A DNA stretch of 64,000 nt from Pycnopodia helianthoides. Taxonomy: Eukaryota > Echinodermata > Asteroidea > Forcipulatida > Asteriidae. The stretch spans positions 9,563,195 through 9,627,194 of the forward strand of contig CM063249.1 of NCBI GenBank assembly GCA_032158295.1, given 5' to 3'. Both the position numbers and the translations under genes were made by a program. The notes beneath the pieces were generated by a model. The model was not told the DNA's origin, searched no databases, and saw only the letters and a program-made list of their open reading frames with translations. Shown one piece after another: positions 45,561-58,097 of the stretch (position 1 is its first letter; every line of letters starts with the position of its first letter).

Positions 45561-46263
45561 AATTTTTAGAGTAAGATTTTTACAAGAAAGAGATGGTAAA
45601 TTATGATTTTCTTAAAGATTGCCTTCATTCCAATCTTCTAGTTCTCAGGCAAAAATGATTAATGGCTTTATAGATTTCACAAATGTAACATGGAAAATTC
45701 ATATTTTCTGGCTGGGCAGCTTAAAAAGAGGTCAGATTCAAATGCATTTTTTAAAGATGGACTTATTTATTAGAATGATACACAAAGTAAGCTTTAATTA
45801 TAATTTAAAATCAATTTTTTTTTTTCTGATTATGGTTCTGTTCGGCCCTGGTTCTTTTCAGAACCTACACTAGACGGACTATTTTAACATGGTACAATTT
45901 CAATGTCACTTTGCAGAGAAACTGTAGGATTTCTACAATTTGTGTACTGAGTCAAAATTAAACTGTTTATAATGAATCAAAAGTCACATTTTAATTATCC
46001 TCGAAAAGGGATTTATGCCTGACCGGTGTGACCACAATCTGAACGAAATCCTTTGAACTACTCAACAGCATAATAAAGCAGTTCTGTCACCAGTGCTATC
46101 GAATAACCGAGTGAATCCCTCAGGGCGATGCTGTGTTCCTAGCCCCATGTTATCATTCATAAATTAAGCTAATTTGTTTTTATCATAGTCATTACACTCC
46201 GTTATTATCTGTGTATGTCTAGCTCCTAGCGCAAGAAAGGCATGATGACCGGGTACACTCTTT

Positions 46264-46287
46264 TCTCTCTCTCTCTCTCTCTCTCTG
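46264..46287 (+). repeat. (CT)n microsatellite
   Basis: About twelve uninterrupted CT units. Confidence 0.9.
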
Positions 46288-47397
46288 TTTATTACACTGT
46301 GTCTACCACTGAGCCGTTTAATCTATTCATGGTATGCTGCTTTCCTGCAGATTGTCTCCTTTTTTAACATCAGTTCACAGTCGGTAAATTGAGTTTACTC
46401 TGGTCCAAAAGGATTTCTCTGCAAAGTGACATTGAACTGGCAACATCTTTTCAATACGGGTCATTCATAATGACATTTCAGCCTGCAAATGAGTCCATAT
46501 ACCACCTTATATACATGCGTGTTCTTTGAACACAAGAGGTCAGATGCACACGCCTGCTCGTTATAAGTAACCTGACTATTTTGTCTGTTTACAGAAGCAA
46601 TTTTGTATTAAATAGTTGGTCAATCAAAAGTCTGACAACGCTAGTGTTACCATACATGTGTACCTCTGAAGTTTACATTGATAAATGTGGACATAACAAA
46701 TTCTGGATCAACGTTTTGGATTCTGTATTCAATATGTAAGTACTCATGTATGTGGTGTTGTCATGTCTACACATTTACTATATTGTATCCTCTTACAGCC
46801 TTGTAATTATAAATTTATTACCTTGACGTTCTCCGGAGTCAGTCACGGATCAATTGGGGTCTTGTTTATTTTTAATATTTTTTAAAGGGTTGTAGTTGTC
46901 ACTTTGAAATCTATAGTACTTTTGTGTACGCGGAATGTTATTTCGTTCACGCTGTGCAATGTCGAAGTATATCAATACTGACAACTTAATCCACAGTACA
47001 CACAGCTCAGAATATTTTAAAGCTGGGGTCAATTTAAATCTTGCTCAAGAAGTTAAATTGGTTAATGAATTTAAAAGGAACCGGGCCCGCATATTATAGG
47101 ACTGGGTAATTTATCTGGTTACCTGCTTCAGCAGAGGGATGCTATTTCTTCATTTATAATATGGCAGAGGTAGTTAATAAGCAGGACAGTTCTTTTCTGA
47201 ACTGAGAAGTCTCCCGAATTCCGAAAAATCTACTCCGCGGTAGTAGAATAAATAGCAAGACAAGTTCTCTAAAGAACAAAATCTACACAGCAAAGTAGAT
47301 ATTTATACACATGGTGTTACCGCAAACCGAATATATATATTGATACCTCACCATGCAATGCCTCAAAAACCATATGGCAGAGGTAGTTATGTATTAG

Positions 47398-47572
47398 GCC
47401 CATGTCACACACCAGGCAATTTACAGGCTCTCCATGAAGAAAAAGGCATTCCCATATTTTTCTTGGGGATCATAAGATTTTGTTTGAAAAATTACTCATG
47501 TGCTTCTAAAGTGGTTCCTGTAGCATGCCATGCAGTGGATCGCCTCCAAGTTGCCTCGTGTTGCCCTTAGTT
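47398..47572. mobile_element. MITE, GGCC-TGTCACAC family, copy 1 (degraded)
   Basis: It begins TAGGCCCATGTCACACACCA then GGCAATTTACAGGC and CTCCA, and ends CCTCCAAGTTGCCTCGTGTT then GCCCTTAG. The order matches 62502-62702, with weaker ends. Confidence 0.55.
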
Positions 47573-47949
47573 TTCAGTGGATCAACCTGCTAGTTTGGCT
47601 TTGTGATTGCCTTTTTTTTGTTCACTCTTACAGAACTGATTTTAACTAGTATCATATCTGGCCTTCAAGTTTCTGTCTACTAGTTTCAATCAGAACTACA
47701 GTTTTTGTTATGGTTTACTCAATAAATACACAAATTTAAAGATGATAAACTGTGCATTAAAACCCTCATATGGGACACACAATTGGGGCAAATATAACTC
47801 TTTTACGCTGTCAGCACATGCCTCCAATCTTTCTCCAAGCTTACGTTAAAAAGGTTTTTTTTAGCATTTTTCAACAATTTCTTTATCTACATGTAAGTGT
47901 TGTCACATGTCTAGGTATTGCCTATTTGTTTGCTTAATTAACTATTTTT

Positions 47950-48466
47950 TATAATTTGGTTCATCTACCATTGACAATGTACAGACTGATTTTGTTACAC
48001 AAAAGATGCTGGCAGAGGTTTGTCCTGCCTTTTCTAACCAAACCACTGTCCCATGTTGATCGACACCCCCTCTTGGATGTGCGGCATGGTCCAGCTTGCC
48101 ATCTTATGGCATATGAGCTGACCAGTGTGTACGATGTGGTTAAGACAATAGAAATATTAAAATATGGAAGCATGTGCTGACAACGTGCCTCAATTGTAAA
48201 GCAACAGAAGAACACTTTTAAGAATGTCAAATCAGTTTCAGAGTGGAGTCTCTAACAGCCTCATGCTCTCGCTCCTCTCTTGTACATAGTTAATTCCTAG
48301 TTATTAATTTATTATTTGCTTTAAGATTATATTGTTTCTGTATTATTTAATGCGCTTTAGATTTTGTTACATTTCTATGTACTGTTTAATTCTCACAATT
48401 TATTGTTCTTTTTTTTCAACAAGAGTATGTAATAAACGTATTATTGAATTGAATTGAATTGAATCA
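47950..48466 (+). mobile_element. Possible LINE 3' end or processed retrocopy
   Basis: A coding-like stretch (TKPLSHVDRHPLLDVRHGPA, then HLMAYELTSVYDVVKTIEIL) ends in TGA at about 48180. An AT-rich tail with AATAAACG follows, then an ATTGA repeat (ATTGAATTGAATTGAATTGA) at about 48445-48464. A 3' tail with a short tandem repeat is typical of some LINE clades. I do not recognise the protein part. Confidence 0.35.
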
Positions 48467-49198
48467 AACCCATTGCGTTGACAATAAAACAGAATTCAGT
48501 TTAAAAAGAAAATCAAATGTTTAAAGCATCTCCTGTACTGCTAGCTTATTTTCTGCTTCCTGTAATATTGTTATTTATAGGCCGACTTGTTACCCGCAAG
48601 GAAAACTCTTGTTGTTGTCCGCTTTTGATGTTGTTTAGATGAAATTAACCTTCTGGAAATAGACCTTGAACCCTGAAAACTGTGAAGGAATTGTGATCAA
48701 TAACTCAACATGGATACCACTTTTGTAATTGAATTGAATTCACTCTCACAAAATTCAAGGCCGTGAAAAGGTGCCATCTTCATTTGTGAACCAATTTGTA
48801 GTTGAGATTTTTGTCACAGAATACTGCTTGTTCTGTTGTTATGACTAATTATTTCTTCATTTCAGTCTAATTGACTAAGGAAGATAGAATTTTAACATAC
48901 AGTACCTGAGACTGGTGTGTAGTAGGGCTCTTTAGGACTTTATGATGGTGTAGCAATTTCTCAATTACATGTTACCAAACACAGGCTGACAGGAGGAAAT
49001 ACATGTACATGTAGTCTGGTTCCTTGTTATTGACTGTCCACAAGTAATCATTTAGTGCTATTGCACTTGTTTTTCATACTTTTTATAGATCATTTCTTGG
49101 ACCTACTTTCTTGGTTGGTTTACTTCCAAATCTGTTTTTATCTTCTTTGTACTTTCTTTGTAATTTCATTTTGTAATAATAAGTACATTGAAACATGC

Positions 49199-49332
49199 CT
49201 CGTCGCAATTTGTGGCTATGGCTGTTGCTAAAGGTGTTGTTATGTGCCTCCTATGCTTTAACGTGGCGAGCAAGCCGTTAACGTGTTGATCAAGCCATAG
49301 CAGCAGCTGTAGTCACTAATTTGGAGACGGCC
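49199..49332. mobile_element. Palindromic MITE, GGCTATGGCTGTTGCTAA family, copy 1 (diverged)
   Basis: CTCGTCGCAATTTGTGGCTA, TGGCTGTTGCTAAAGG, CTGTAGTCACTAATTTGG and AGACGGCC match in order the cleaner copy at 53826-53964. Confidence 0.6.
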
Positions 49333-50479
49333 TAACAACCGGAGTACAAATCACTAAACTTGTCAAAAGCTTTTCTGTTGCCAGGGAATTTTATTTTGTC
49401 ACACAAACAACACATTCATAATAATTATTATGTGTCAAATTTAAAAGTATCAGAGCTGCAAACTCTCCCTGATTCTGCAGAAGGTTCTCTGAAAAATTAT
49501 TTCCATGGTCTGATAAACAAATTTGAAAATCTCCCTGGTTGTGGAAACTTTTTCCCAATTACGTTGAATGTAGTACTAAATATCTTTCTGATCGTTGTAT
49601 AAAATCTCCCGATTGCAAGATGCAAATGTTGTCAGCTCTGATTGACATGTATGATATCATTTGTATCAAAACATGATGCATTCTTGTAATGGTTGTTAAA
49701 GATGAACAGCTTTGACTTTGATGGAGATTAAGCTGGGAAACAATCCCTTTGCATAATCTGGATGGCTGGGCTGAGGGATGATACCGCCCTGAAGATCATC
49801 ATAATTCATGGTTTGGTTTTTAGATTCTTAACTTGTCTTCAAACCAAAAAACAGAAAATCTTGAGGTTGTATTTTTGGGCATAGATATAGGTTTTGAATA
49901 TTGGCGTGATCATACTTTGTGAATATGGAAGCAGCGTCTTGTATGACATTCGAGAAAGCCCTTCCGTCTCCCGTAGATCTACAGACATATATGGATTTTT
50001 CTTACCTGGAGGCAACGTGTGATCACGGTACAGTTTGATGTACATGTACCATGTACATATTACTGTTGATATTATGCAAAGGGGATGTGTCCATAGTGCA
50101 GCAGGTGTATTCTGTAATGAGCTTGATCAGGGGAAAAGACTGCAGCAGCATCGGACGTTATCAAAATACAGCAAGTCATTTTCTTAATAATTAACTTTGC
50201 ATTGAAAAAGGCCACACTCTACAGATTTATTTGGTTGGATGAAATTTTAATGATGCTTTTAAAAGCTATATTTGGATAAAGTCACTTCGTTTTTAAACTC
50301 TTTGTTGAAGCCATACATAATATGAGCTGAAATTGGAGGTTTATGCATTAGACATTGGAGGTTAAATTTTAATGACGTATCCATGTGTTATTTGTCAGTA
50401 AGGATCATCCCTGTAAAGTTGTGACTGATGGTCAGTTTATTGTTGAATGTTGGTTGTGGGACCCTACAAATGTGACGCT

Positions 50480-50775
50480 CAAAACTCCATCTGGGTTTAT
50501 TTGTTTCTCATCAAATAAATGAGAATGAGAGCTTCCAAATGTCTTTCTGGTAATGAAACCAAGGAACCCTAAAAAGTCCCCCTTTGCCTGAAGATACCTG
50601 CGAAGAGAAGATATTGAAGACATCTCAGGTTGAGATTCCTTAGGGGGATAACCCATGCAATCAGGTAGAGAGTAAAAACCCAATCTACAAGGAAGCAGGA
50701 TTTGAACTGGGGTCTACACAGGTAAATGTAAAAGGCTTGGAAAAAACAACAATAAGCCAACCTGAACTTCCCTAA
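50480..50775 (-). mobile_element. SINE-like repeat with TTTGAACT box, family 3, copy 2
   Basis: See the matching motifs in the copy at 45365. This copy is longer on its left side, with TTTGTTTCTCATCAAATAAA and CTCAGGTTGAGATTCC. Confidence 0.5.
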
Positions 50776-50899
50776 ATAACACATAATTTAAATAAATTTG
50801 TTGCCTGTAATTTTTTACTTTTTTATATTAACACAAATTTGGTTAATATTCTAAAAGTACACACCAGAAAAGGAACAACACTTTGAAAATAATTTGGTC

Positions 50900-51210
50900 G
50901 CCTCGAAATTTCGAGGGGACAAAAAAATATTTCGAGGGAATGAAATAATATTTTTAGGGATTGAAGCAATGTTTTAAGGGGAGAAATAATATTTTGAGGG
51001 AACGCAATAGCATTTCAAGGGAATATAATAATATTTTTAGAGAACAAAGTAATATTTTGAGGGAATAAAATAATATCTTGAGGGAACAAAATAATATATT
51101 GAGGGAATGAAATTTTTGTTTTGAGGGAATGAAACAATATTTAGAGGGGATGAAATAATATTTTGAGGGGGTGAAATAATATTTTGAGAGGACAAACTTT
51201 GAGGGAACAA
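50900..51210 (+). repeat. Minisatellite, about 21-bp unit, about 14 copies
   Basis: The unit is close to AAATAATATTTTGAGGGAAC. It changes gradually from TTTCGAGGG forms at the left to TTTTGAGGGGG forms at the right. On the minus strand it stays open as a repeated SLKILFYSLK peptide, which has no other support. Confidence 0.88.
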
Positions 51211-51950
51211 AAAACAACAAAAAACCAAAAGTGTTAATAATAGTAGTAATGTAAACAAAAGTTTAAACATACAAACAAATACCTCAAATAAGTTCCTCAA
51301 TGTGAGGAGAATGAAAAATGTAAAGAATTCTTGAAGAATGTTCACCTCTGTATTGAATTGAACATGAATGCTCATTTGATAACTTTAGGTGTAAAGGCTC
51401 TTCCCGAAGGTCCACCCTCTTTGAAATATAGTAAAATTCCGAGTGTAACAATTCTTTAAGTTCACTTATATGTATTGAATCATAACACTTGCTTCATTGC
51501 ATTGCAAGTAATTCTTTGCCCATATACGCGAGAAGTAATGAACAAATACAGCATGGTAAAGCGTCTTTGAAGAACTGCAATCATTAATGGGCAGGTGGCA
51601 TCAGTGTATACTGTAGTCAATTATTCACATTGCATAGACAGTCATTGCATGCCCGGTTCTCCACCACTGTTGTATGATTCTGCCTCTATGTCCTCTACGC
51701 TCCAAACATAACCACACAACAGACTTCAGTTACTGCTTCACCTCATCTTGCAATTAACCGGCCATGAGACTTCAAGATTATGTTTGCTGGGTATTGCAGT
51801 GCATGTTAAAGCCGATTTTCTATTTACCTTGTTTGCTTCCTGCTGGGAGGGAGTGGGACTGCTTGCTGTGTGTTGTTTAGAGCTTGGCTGGTTGTTATCC
51901 ACATGGGTAGCCTGTCTGATTTGTAGTGTCCGTTGTAGATTGGTCACTCA

Positions 51951-52174
51951 CCTGGGATCGATTTCTTAGAGCTGCTTTGAAGCAGAAAATATTGCTTAAT
52001 ACATTTATGCTGGGTAAAAGTGAGCAGGATACCAGTCATATATGTACATGTGCCACGTAGCATTTGGGGCTGGTAACCTGGTAAGCATAAATGTTTTGTG
52101 CTGAGCTTTGTTTTGTGCTTAAAAGCCCTGATTAAAAATATATATACTACCTGGGCTCAATTTCGCAAAGAGCT
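51951..52174. mobile_element. Palindromic MITE, TTTCATAGAGCTGCTT family, copy 2
   Basis: CCTGGGATCGATTTCTTAGA then GCTGCTTTGAAGCA stands on the left and CCTGGGCTCAATTTCGCAAA then GAGCTA on the right. GGATACCAGTC and GGTAACCTGGTAAGCA lie in the middle, as in the copy at 19441. It is diverged. Confidence 0.55.
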
Positions 52175-52365
52175 AAGATTTATCTTCAGTGCTTATCAAT
52201 CTAAACTGCTATTGGTGCAAGTACAACACCCAAATTCTCGATTCTGCTGCTGCTTTCTTCATGCTGTTATTTGTACATGTGATCTTTGTGGCTTAAGATC
52301 ACATCTGAAAGAGTCAAGCAATGGTGGTAAAAGTGTGTCTCCGGGCTGCAATTCTCATGAACATC

Positions 52366-52665
52366 GTGGCGTGTCGTGGCCGAGCGGTCAAGCGCACTGG
52401 ACTCAAGCTCTGGTGTTCCTTAACAGCAGAGTGTGGGTTCGAGTCCTGGTCTTGACACTTGTGTCCTTAAGGGAGGCACTTAACTAATATTACCTTCTTT
52501 GGATGGGACGTAAAGTCATTGGTCCTGTGTGTTGGGTAATCCATGTTAAAGAACCCAGAACACTTATCGTTAAAAGAACGGGTTCGCTCCTGTGTTTTCT
52601 GGTATAGCTGGCTGCTGATTGTGCTACAGCACTTTGTAAACCGTTACATGGTGCTATGTTAAAAA
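52366..52665 (+). mobile_element. tRNA-Leu-derived SINE, plus strand
   Basis: The head GTGTCGTGGCCGAGCGGTCA, ACTGGACTCAAGCTCTGG and GTGGGTTCGAGTCCTGGTC has the A box, CAA-anticodon-like arm, variable arm and B box of tRNA-Leu. The body follows (GGATGGGACGTAAAGTCATT, TTAAAGAACCCAGAACACTT). The 3' end is GCTGATTGTGCTACAGCACT then TTGTAAACCGTTACATGGTG and an A-rich tail. It matches the minus-strand copy at 10750-11020. Confidence 0.8.
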
Positions 52666-53185
52666 AATAAAAAATAAAAAATCATCTGTACATACTTCTC
52701 TTTTGGTTCCACTTTGTAATTACTTACTGTACATTACATCTAATGCTGATTGTGCTACAGCACTTTGTAAACCATTACATGGTGCTATGTTAAAAAAAAA
52801 AAAAAAAAAAAATCATCTGTACATACTTCTCTGTTGGTTCCACTTTGTAATTACTTACTGTACATTACATCTAATGCTGATTGTGCTACAGCACTTTGTA
52901 AACCGTTACATGGTGCTATGTTAAAAAAAAAAAAAAAAAAAAAAAAATCATCTGTACATACTTCTCTGTTGGTTCCACTTTGTAATTACTTACTGTACAT
53001 TACATCTAATGCTGATTGTGCTACAGCACTTTGTAAACCGTTACATGGTGCTATGTTAAAAAAAAATAAAAAATAAAAAATCATCTGTACATACTTCTCT
53101 TTTGGTTCCACTTTGTAATTACTTACTGTACATTACATCTAATGCTGATTGTGCTACAGCACTTTGTAAACCATTACATGGTGCT

Positions 53186-53222
<37 letters not shown>

Positions 53223-53546
53223 CTGTACATACTTCTCTGTTGGTTCCACTTTGTAATTACCTACTGTACATTACATCTAATGCTGATTGTGCTACAGCAC
53301 TTTGTAAACCATTACATGGTGCTATGTTAAAAAAATAAATAAATAAAAAATCATCTGTACATACTTCTCTTTTGGTTCCACTTTGTAATTACTTACTGTA
53401 CATTACATCTAATGCTGATTGTGCTACAGCACTTTGTAAACCGTTACATGGTGCTATGTTAAAAAAAATAAAAAATAAAAAATCATCTGTACATACTTCT
53501 CTTTTGGTTCCACTTTGTAATTACTTACTGTACATTACATCTAATG
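52606..53546 (+). repeat. Satellite-like array of about seven 131-137-bp units seeded by a SINE tail
   Basis: Each unit is the SINE 3' end (GCTGATTGTGCTACAGCACT to GGTGCTATGTT), a poly-A tract of variable length, then a 3' flank (ATCATCTGTACATACTTCTC to TACATTACATCTAATG). SINE ends stand at about 52613, 52744, 52874, 53011, 53144, 53281 and 53412. The array closes with a last flank copy ending at about 53546. Units are nearly identical outside the A tracts. Repeated ORFs starting MVPLCNYLLYITSN are a by-product of the repeat. Confidence 0.92.
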
Positions 53547-53825
53547 AGGTGAGTCAATCATAGTCTCATTTAAACAAGAGCTCTCGATGAGGATCTCGTA
53601 ATATATTCATGTCATAAGTGTATTGGTAATTACCACAGTGACTAGTGTTCACTTTACGAATGGAGAGGATTAGTAATTGAGACATTCCGGCGGGTATAAT
53701 TTATTTCAAATCGTTGTTAATAAACTTAGTATGTTTTTCAGTTGATTTTGGGTAAACACAAAAATTTTGCACGGACAGAATTAGGATCTCTGCCCTGCAG
53801 GTCTCCATCACCCATAAGTAGCTAA

Positions 53826-53964
53826 GGCCGTATCCGAATTGGCGGCTACAGCGATGGCTATGACTGTTGCTAAGGGTGCTGCTAAGGACATCCTATACTA
53901 TAATACATGATGACACAGTGATCTAGTACTAGCTGTAGCCGTAGCCGCCAATTCGGACAGGGCC
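53826..53964. mobile_element. Palindromic MITE, GGCTATGGCTGTTGCTAA family, copy 2
   Basis: GGCCGTATCCGAATTGGCGG then CTACAG on the left is inverted as CTGTAGCCGTAGCCGCCAAT then TCGGACAGGGCC on the right. The loop carries ACTGTTGCTAAGGGTGCTGC. It lies 280 bp after the SINE array. Confidence 0.8.
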
Positions 53965-56690
53965 TAAAGCTATCTAGCCCTTCAGCGGATAACAGCGTAC
54001 AAATTAAACATAACAAATTCATGTTCTACATTTCATTGTTCTCAAATCACAGATTATAGTGTATTTTCCAATACCTACATTACAGTATTTACAATTGAGA
54101 TAGTTCTTCCAGGTTTTAAAATTTTGTTTATATATCCCCTTGGAAATTTCCTATGGATTGCCACATTTGATTAATTCTGTTCATTTGATCTTGGCCGAGT
54201 GTCTGTCGTCCGGTTACATGGGAGTTCACCCACGTCCTAAGTATACACGGTCGAAAGATGGAGGCAGTAATGGGGACGTAAATTGAATATGTAACATGAG
54301 TCCAATTCAATCTATGGGGCAACAGCTCTGCAGATGAAAGTAAACCAGGGAATGTAACGGGGTACCGATGAAGCAGCACCATGCTGGTCTGACATGTATT
54401 GCATGGGCACATTATAGCGAGACCGTCTGCATTCTTGACTAGAGGGATAAAGAATAAATGTGTGCAGGAAGGGTTATGCGAGACTGAATGTTTGATAAAA
54501 TAATATTTTCTAAGTACGCACCCCCTAGTCTCATCCCAACATCCACTGATGGAATTTGTTGAATCCCCAACGGACATTATCATCAACCTTTCCAGTGCTG
54601 ATAGCGAATGATAAATACGGCCAAGGTGTTGGATAACAGCCAGCTAGTTTCATGTTACACTCCACTGATTTTTTTCATTTGATTTTCTTTAATAAGCGAT
54701 TTGAGTAAATAAGTTGGAATATTACGATTTGCACTAATAGGTCTGATTATTACAGTTTGTATCAGTTGTTACAACCGTAAATACATTGTGTACGTTATGA
54801 CACCAAACGATGGCTTGGTTTGAACATGGTTTAAATATGAGCTCTGTTTCGCACTGTTGATTTTGTTTCCATTCAATTTATCTGAATAAACAGTACATTT
54901 CCCCCCACAAATTATTCCAAATACCGCAGTTTTTGTTTGCTGCAATTTGTTTTCCTGCTCAAACTGCATGTATGTGAAGTGGAAGTAAATGTTATATCGA
55001 ATCAAATTAAACTAAAAAAGTGTAGACTGTGGGTAATATCTGATGCTTTGGACTGCACTCCGCGGATTTCACAGTGAGCAAACCCAATAAGAAAGATATA
55101 TAAACCCAAATCACTCTACCGTATTCAGCACATCCATATACATGTAGAGTATTCAACCATCTTACATCAAATATATTCGGCTGCAATGTAACCCATTACC
55201 TCTAGTCTAGAATTGTTCCCGATGGCAAATACGGTTGAGGATCAATATTCAACATGGTTGTTATTTCACCCTCCTATTCCTTCTCCCTACTCTACCCAGA
55301 CACGATTGACCCAGAAGACGTAGTCCTGGTTGATTTTTTTTTTTGGGGGGGGGGTGAAGGGTCATTAAAGCTTGTACCCCTTAGCTTGTTTGGGGGACTG
55401 TAAAGATTTCAAAAACTTGGCCGTGACGAAACTTCAAATTTTAGATGAATTAGACATGAGATTGATCAGAGGAATTATTTGAGCTATGCTTTCCGGAATA
55501 GTTCTGAGAGGTTTGTGTTGGTGTAGAGGTGGTTTTGCATATTCAATCGAGATGACCCACTGTACTTTTACCATTCAGAAAGATCTCCCGGACTCTCTTT
55601 CATATCCACCTTAAATTGAAAGATGCGTCTAAAATTGGTGAAAGGTTCTGTATGCAAGTTCACAAATGGAGAGATGATGACAGAGGGATCAACACAGACT
55701 GCTGAGTACCGGCTTGTCATGGTTGTGGAATTGACCACTCGTCTTTCCTTACATATGCACTCCGTCCACATGTAGATTTAGCCTTAACCTCACACCCCTC
55801 AATATCAAGATCATTTACTCAGTGATGGAAGTTTCTTTCTCTCTCAGCTGACCTATTCATAAACACTGTATCCTGTTGGTTAAAGTCATTGCGCCACACA
55901 CACACATGTGGCCATAGTGCTGCACCCTCATAGGGTCTACTACTTCCTGCTCCAAAGTCGGCATACTTTTGTCTGTAACTTTACGAAAACTCACCCATCG
56001 TTTAAATGCATTCTTGCGTGACAAAAACTTATAAATCTGAAAAGACATTGAGTCTTTGACAGGCATGCAACTTTTCCTCGGCTGATTTCCTCTTTTTTTA
56101 TTCTCAGTTTTACCATTCAAAATTGAAAAATACTGTACAAAATCATTGAAATTTTGTAATTTCCTCTTTTTGGTGAAGTTACAGTTGCATGCCTACTTTG
56201 AAGAACGTATAAAAAAGCCAAGTCAAATAATTAAACTTATCTTGCATAAATCCTCATTCAAAAAATCTAGTTCAATGCAATTCCTATGCGCTTCTGATAA
56301 TCGTTGGAGCCAGTTTGTGTGAAGTGGGCGTGGCTTACAGTGGAATTGTGTCACACTTACGGACAGGATAACCTTCCTCTCCCTCCCATCAGTGTACGCC
56401 CATTTTCCCCTCTTTCACCATATGTCTAGCCTTCAAGCCCCACCTACTCCTCAACATCAAGCCCCTGTAAAGGCAGAGTCTAAGATTGATAATGGTTGAA
56501 ACAAAATTGATGATATCAATCTTTAACCTCACCGATTATAAAGTTCATGCCAGTACTAAAGTTCCAGAGAATAAATTTCCATCTGAAAATAGCAAGTCCC
56601 CACAAATCACCATTGCTTATTTAAACTGCTGCAACTGAACTAAACCCAATGTGAGCATGATACTGTACAAAACATAAACCATTTTTCCAA
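53965..56690 (+). other. Stretch with no recognised feature
   Basis: Short ORFs on both strands (for example 54128-54586 minus, 55857-56120 minus) have no splice, motif or codon support. One poly-T then poly-G tract lies at about 55336-55356. Confidence 0.4.
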
Positions 56691-56691
56691 C

Positions 56692-56856
56692 GGCAGGTAT
56701 TGAATTACACGGAGGCCATGGCCTTTCTTGCCCCTGGTCTTGGCCTTGATGCCCCTTCAAAGGTTTCCCATAGACTGTAAGATTTTCCAAAGGAAGTGCC
56801 CTTTTGCGAATTACAAATGGCACTGCCCTCTCAAAGATGAAAAAAATCCAGGCATA
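56692..56856 (+). repeat. Dispersed CAGGCCTGGAATTACAC element, copy 3
   Basis: GGCAGGTATTGAATTACACG, GAGGCCATGGCC, CCATAGACTGTAAGATTTTC and TGCCCTCTCAAAGATG match the copy at 31896. Confidence 0.65.
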
Positions 56857-57299
56857 CAATGGAAATGATCAAATTTTCACAGCTTGGTACTGAAAGTGTG
56901 TGCATTGAAAAAACAAGAAGTAAGAAATTAATGAACTTTTCTGGAAACCAAATGATGTGCTTTCGTTATGAATACTTGTTTTTCATGGCCTTTAATTCGA
57001 CTCGGAGATGGATGACAAAAAATGTAATAAAAACAGAGAAACAGCGCGTTTCCTGCCAAATCATCTCAAGTATCAGTGGAATTCCTGAGTTTCATCAACT
57101 CTGATATTTGTCATGAATATTATTATTGCTCTCTGAATTGACAAATAGTATGGAAGGTTATGATGTGGTATTTGGTGATGATTTGTAATGTAGTCTGAAG
57201 GCTCATCACAGAGCTGCATAGCAGCCCAATTTGATCTTACTGTGCAGTTTCCATTTCATAGTGCTGCTAACCGTAATCACATGAAATGGCATGCTAACC

Positions 57300-57492
57300 T
57301 TTTTCCAATTTCATAGAGCTGCTCAAGCACAAATGGTAACTAGGCACAACAAAGTTAGGATTACCAGATAAAGATTACCATCTAGAATATGTCATTTACC
57401 TTTTGTGACTGGTATCCTACACCTTTTTGCTCAGCAGAAAAATTGTTTAGCAATATTTCCTGCTGAAGCAGCTCTGTTAAACTGGGCCCAGG
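57300..57492. mobile_element. Palindromic MITE, TTTCATAGAGCTGCTT family, copy 3
   Basis: CCAATTTCATAGAGCTGCTC then AAGCACAA on the left and GAAGCAGCTCTGTTAAACTG then GGCCCAGG on the right. TGACTGGTATCCTAC is central, as in the copy at 19441. Confidence 0.7.
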
Positions 57493-57648
57493 TGCTTACT
57501 GTAAGTAAATAAACGATGGTGAACGCACAATCTAGCCGCCTAATTTTCTTGCTTAAGCCAGTTTTACTGCTACACAGCAAGCAGACAAATTTGCCTACCG
57601 TAAAGAAGCTCAGTGAAATTAGCCTCTGATATTAAAATGTCTCCAGTC

Positions 57649-57780
57649 GCCGATTTCACAAAACTTTCCGCAACTGCATAAGTCCACTTACGCAACATTA
57701 ATTGTAAGTTGTGCACCGCCATCACAAGAAATCTTGCACAAGTGGACTTACGCAGTTGCGTAAAGTTTTGTGAAATCGGC
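57649..57780. mobile_element. Palindromic MITE (132 bp)
   Basis: GCCGATTTCACAAAACTTTC then GCAACTGC and AAGTCCACTTACGCAAC on the left are inverted on the right as AGTGGACTTACGCAGTTGCG then AAAGTTTTGTGAAATCGGC. The terminal GATTTCACAAAACT is shared with the inner MITE at 17359, so the two belong to one wider family. Confidence 0.85.
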
Positions 57781-58097
57781 TGCTTGACCACTGGTTACCA
57801 CTCATCCTCTCAGAAATCTGAACTTTGCATCAAGAGACTTTATGGTAGTGCGGCCATCTTGCCTTTCACTCTAATCAGTGTAATCAAACAGAGGTGGGAA
57901 AAGGTTATAGTCTGGTCTCTTTTTCTGTATTGAAATTCAGTGTTCATTCTTGGTAATGCATACAGGGCACATGCCGCAAATGATGGCTGCATGGTTTTTA
58001 AACATTTCTGCCATGAGGAGTTATTGTAACAACAAATTAAGCATTTGACTCTGTTTTCTCAAGAAGCTGATAATTAGATATTAAACTTTCATTGGGG

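Noticed and set aside
50954..51375. Minus-strand repeated SLKILFYSLK protein
   Set aside because: It is the translation of a 21-bp AT-rich minisatellite, open only because the unit is a multiple of three.
52703..53563. Four nearly identical ORFs starting MVPLCNYLLYITSN
   Set aside because: They are repeated readings of the SINE-tail/flank array, with poly-lysine from the poly-A tracts. They are not genes.
54128..54586. 152-codon minus-strand ORF
   Set aside because: It has no recognisable motif, mixed Cys/His/Met content and no introns or neighbours to support it. One ORF of this length is expected by chance in 64 kb of six-frame sequence.
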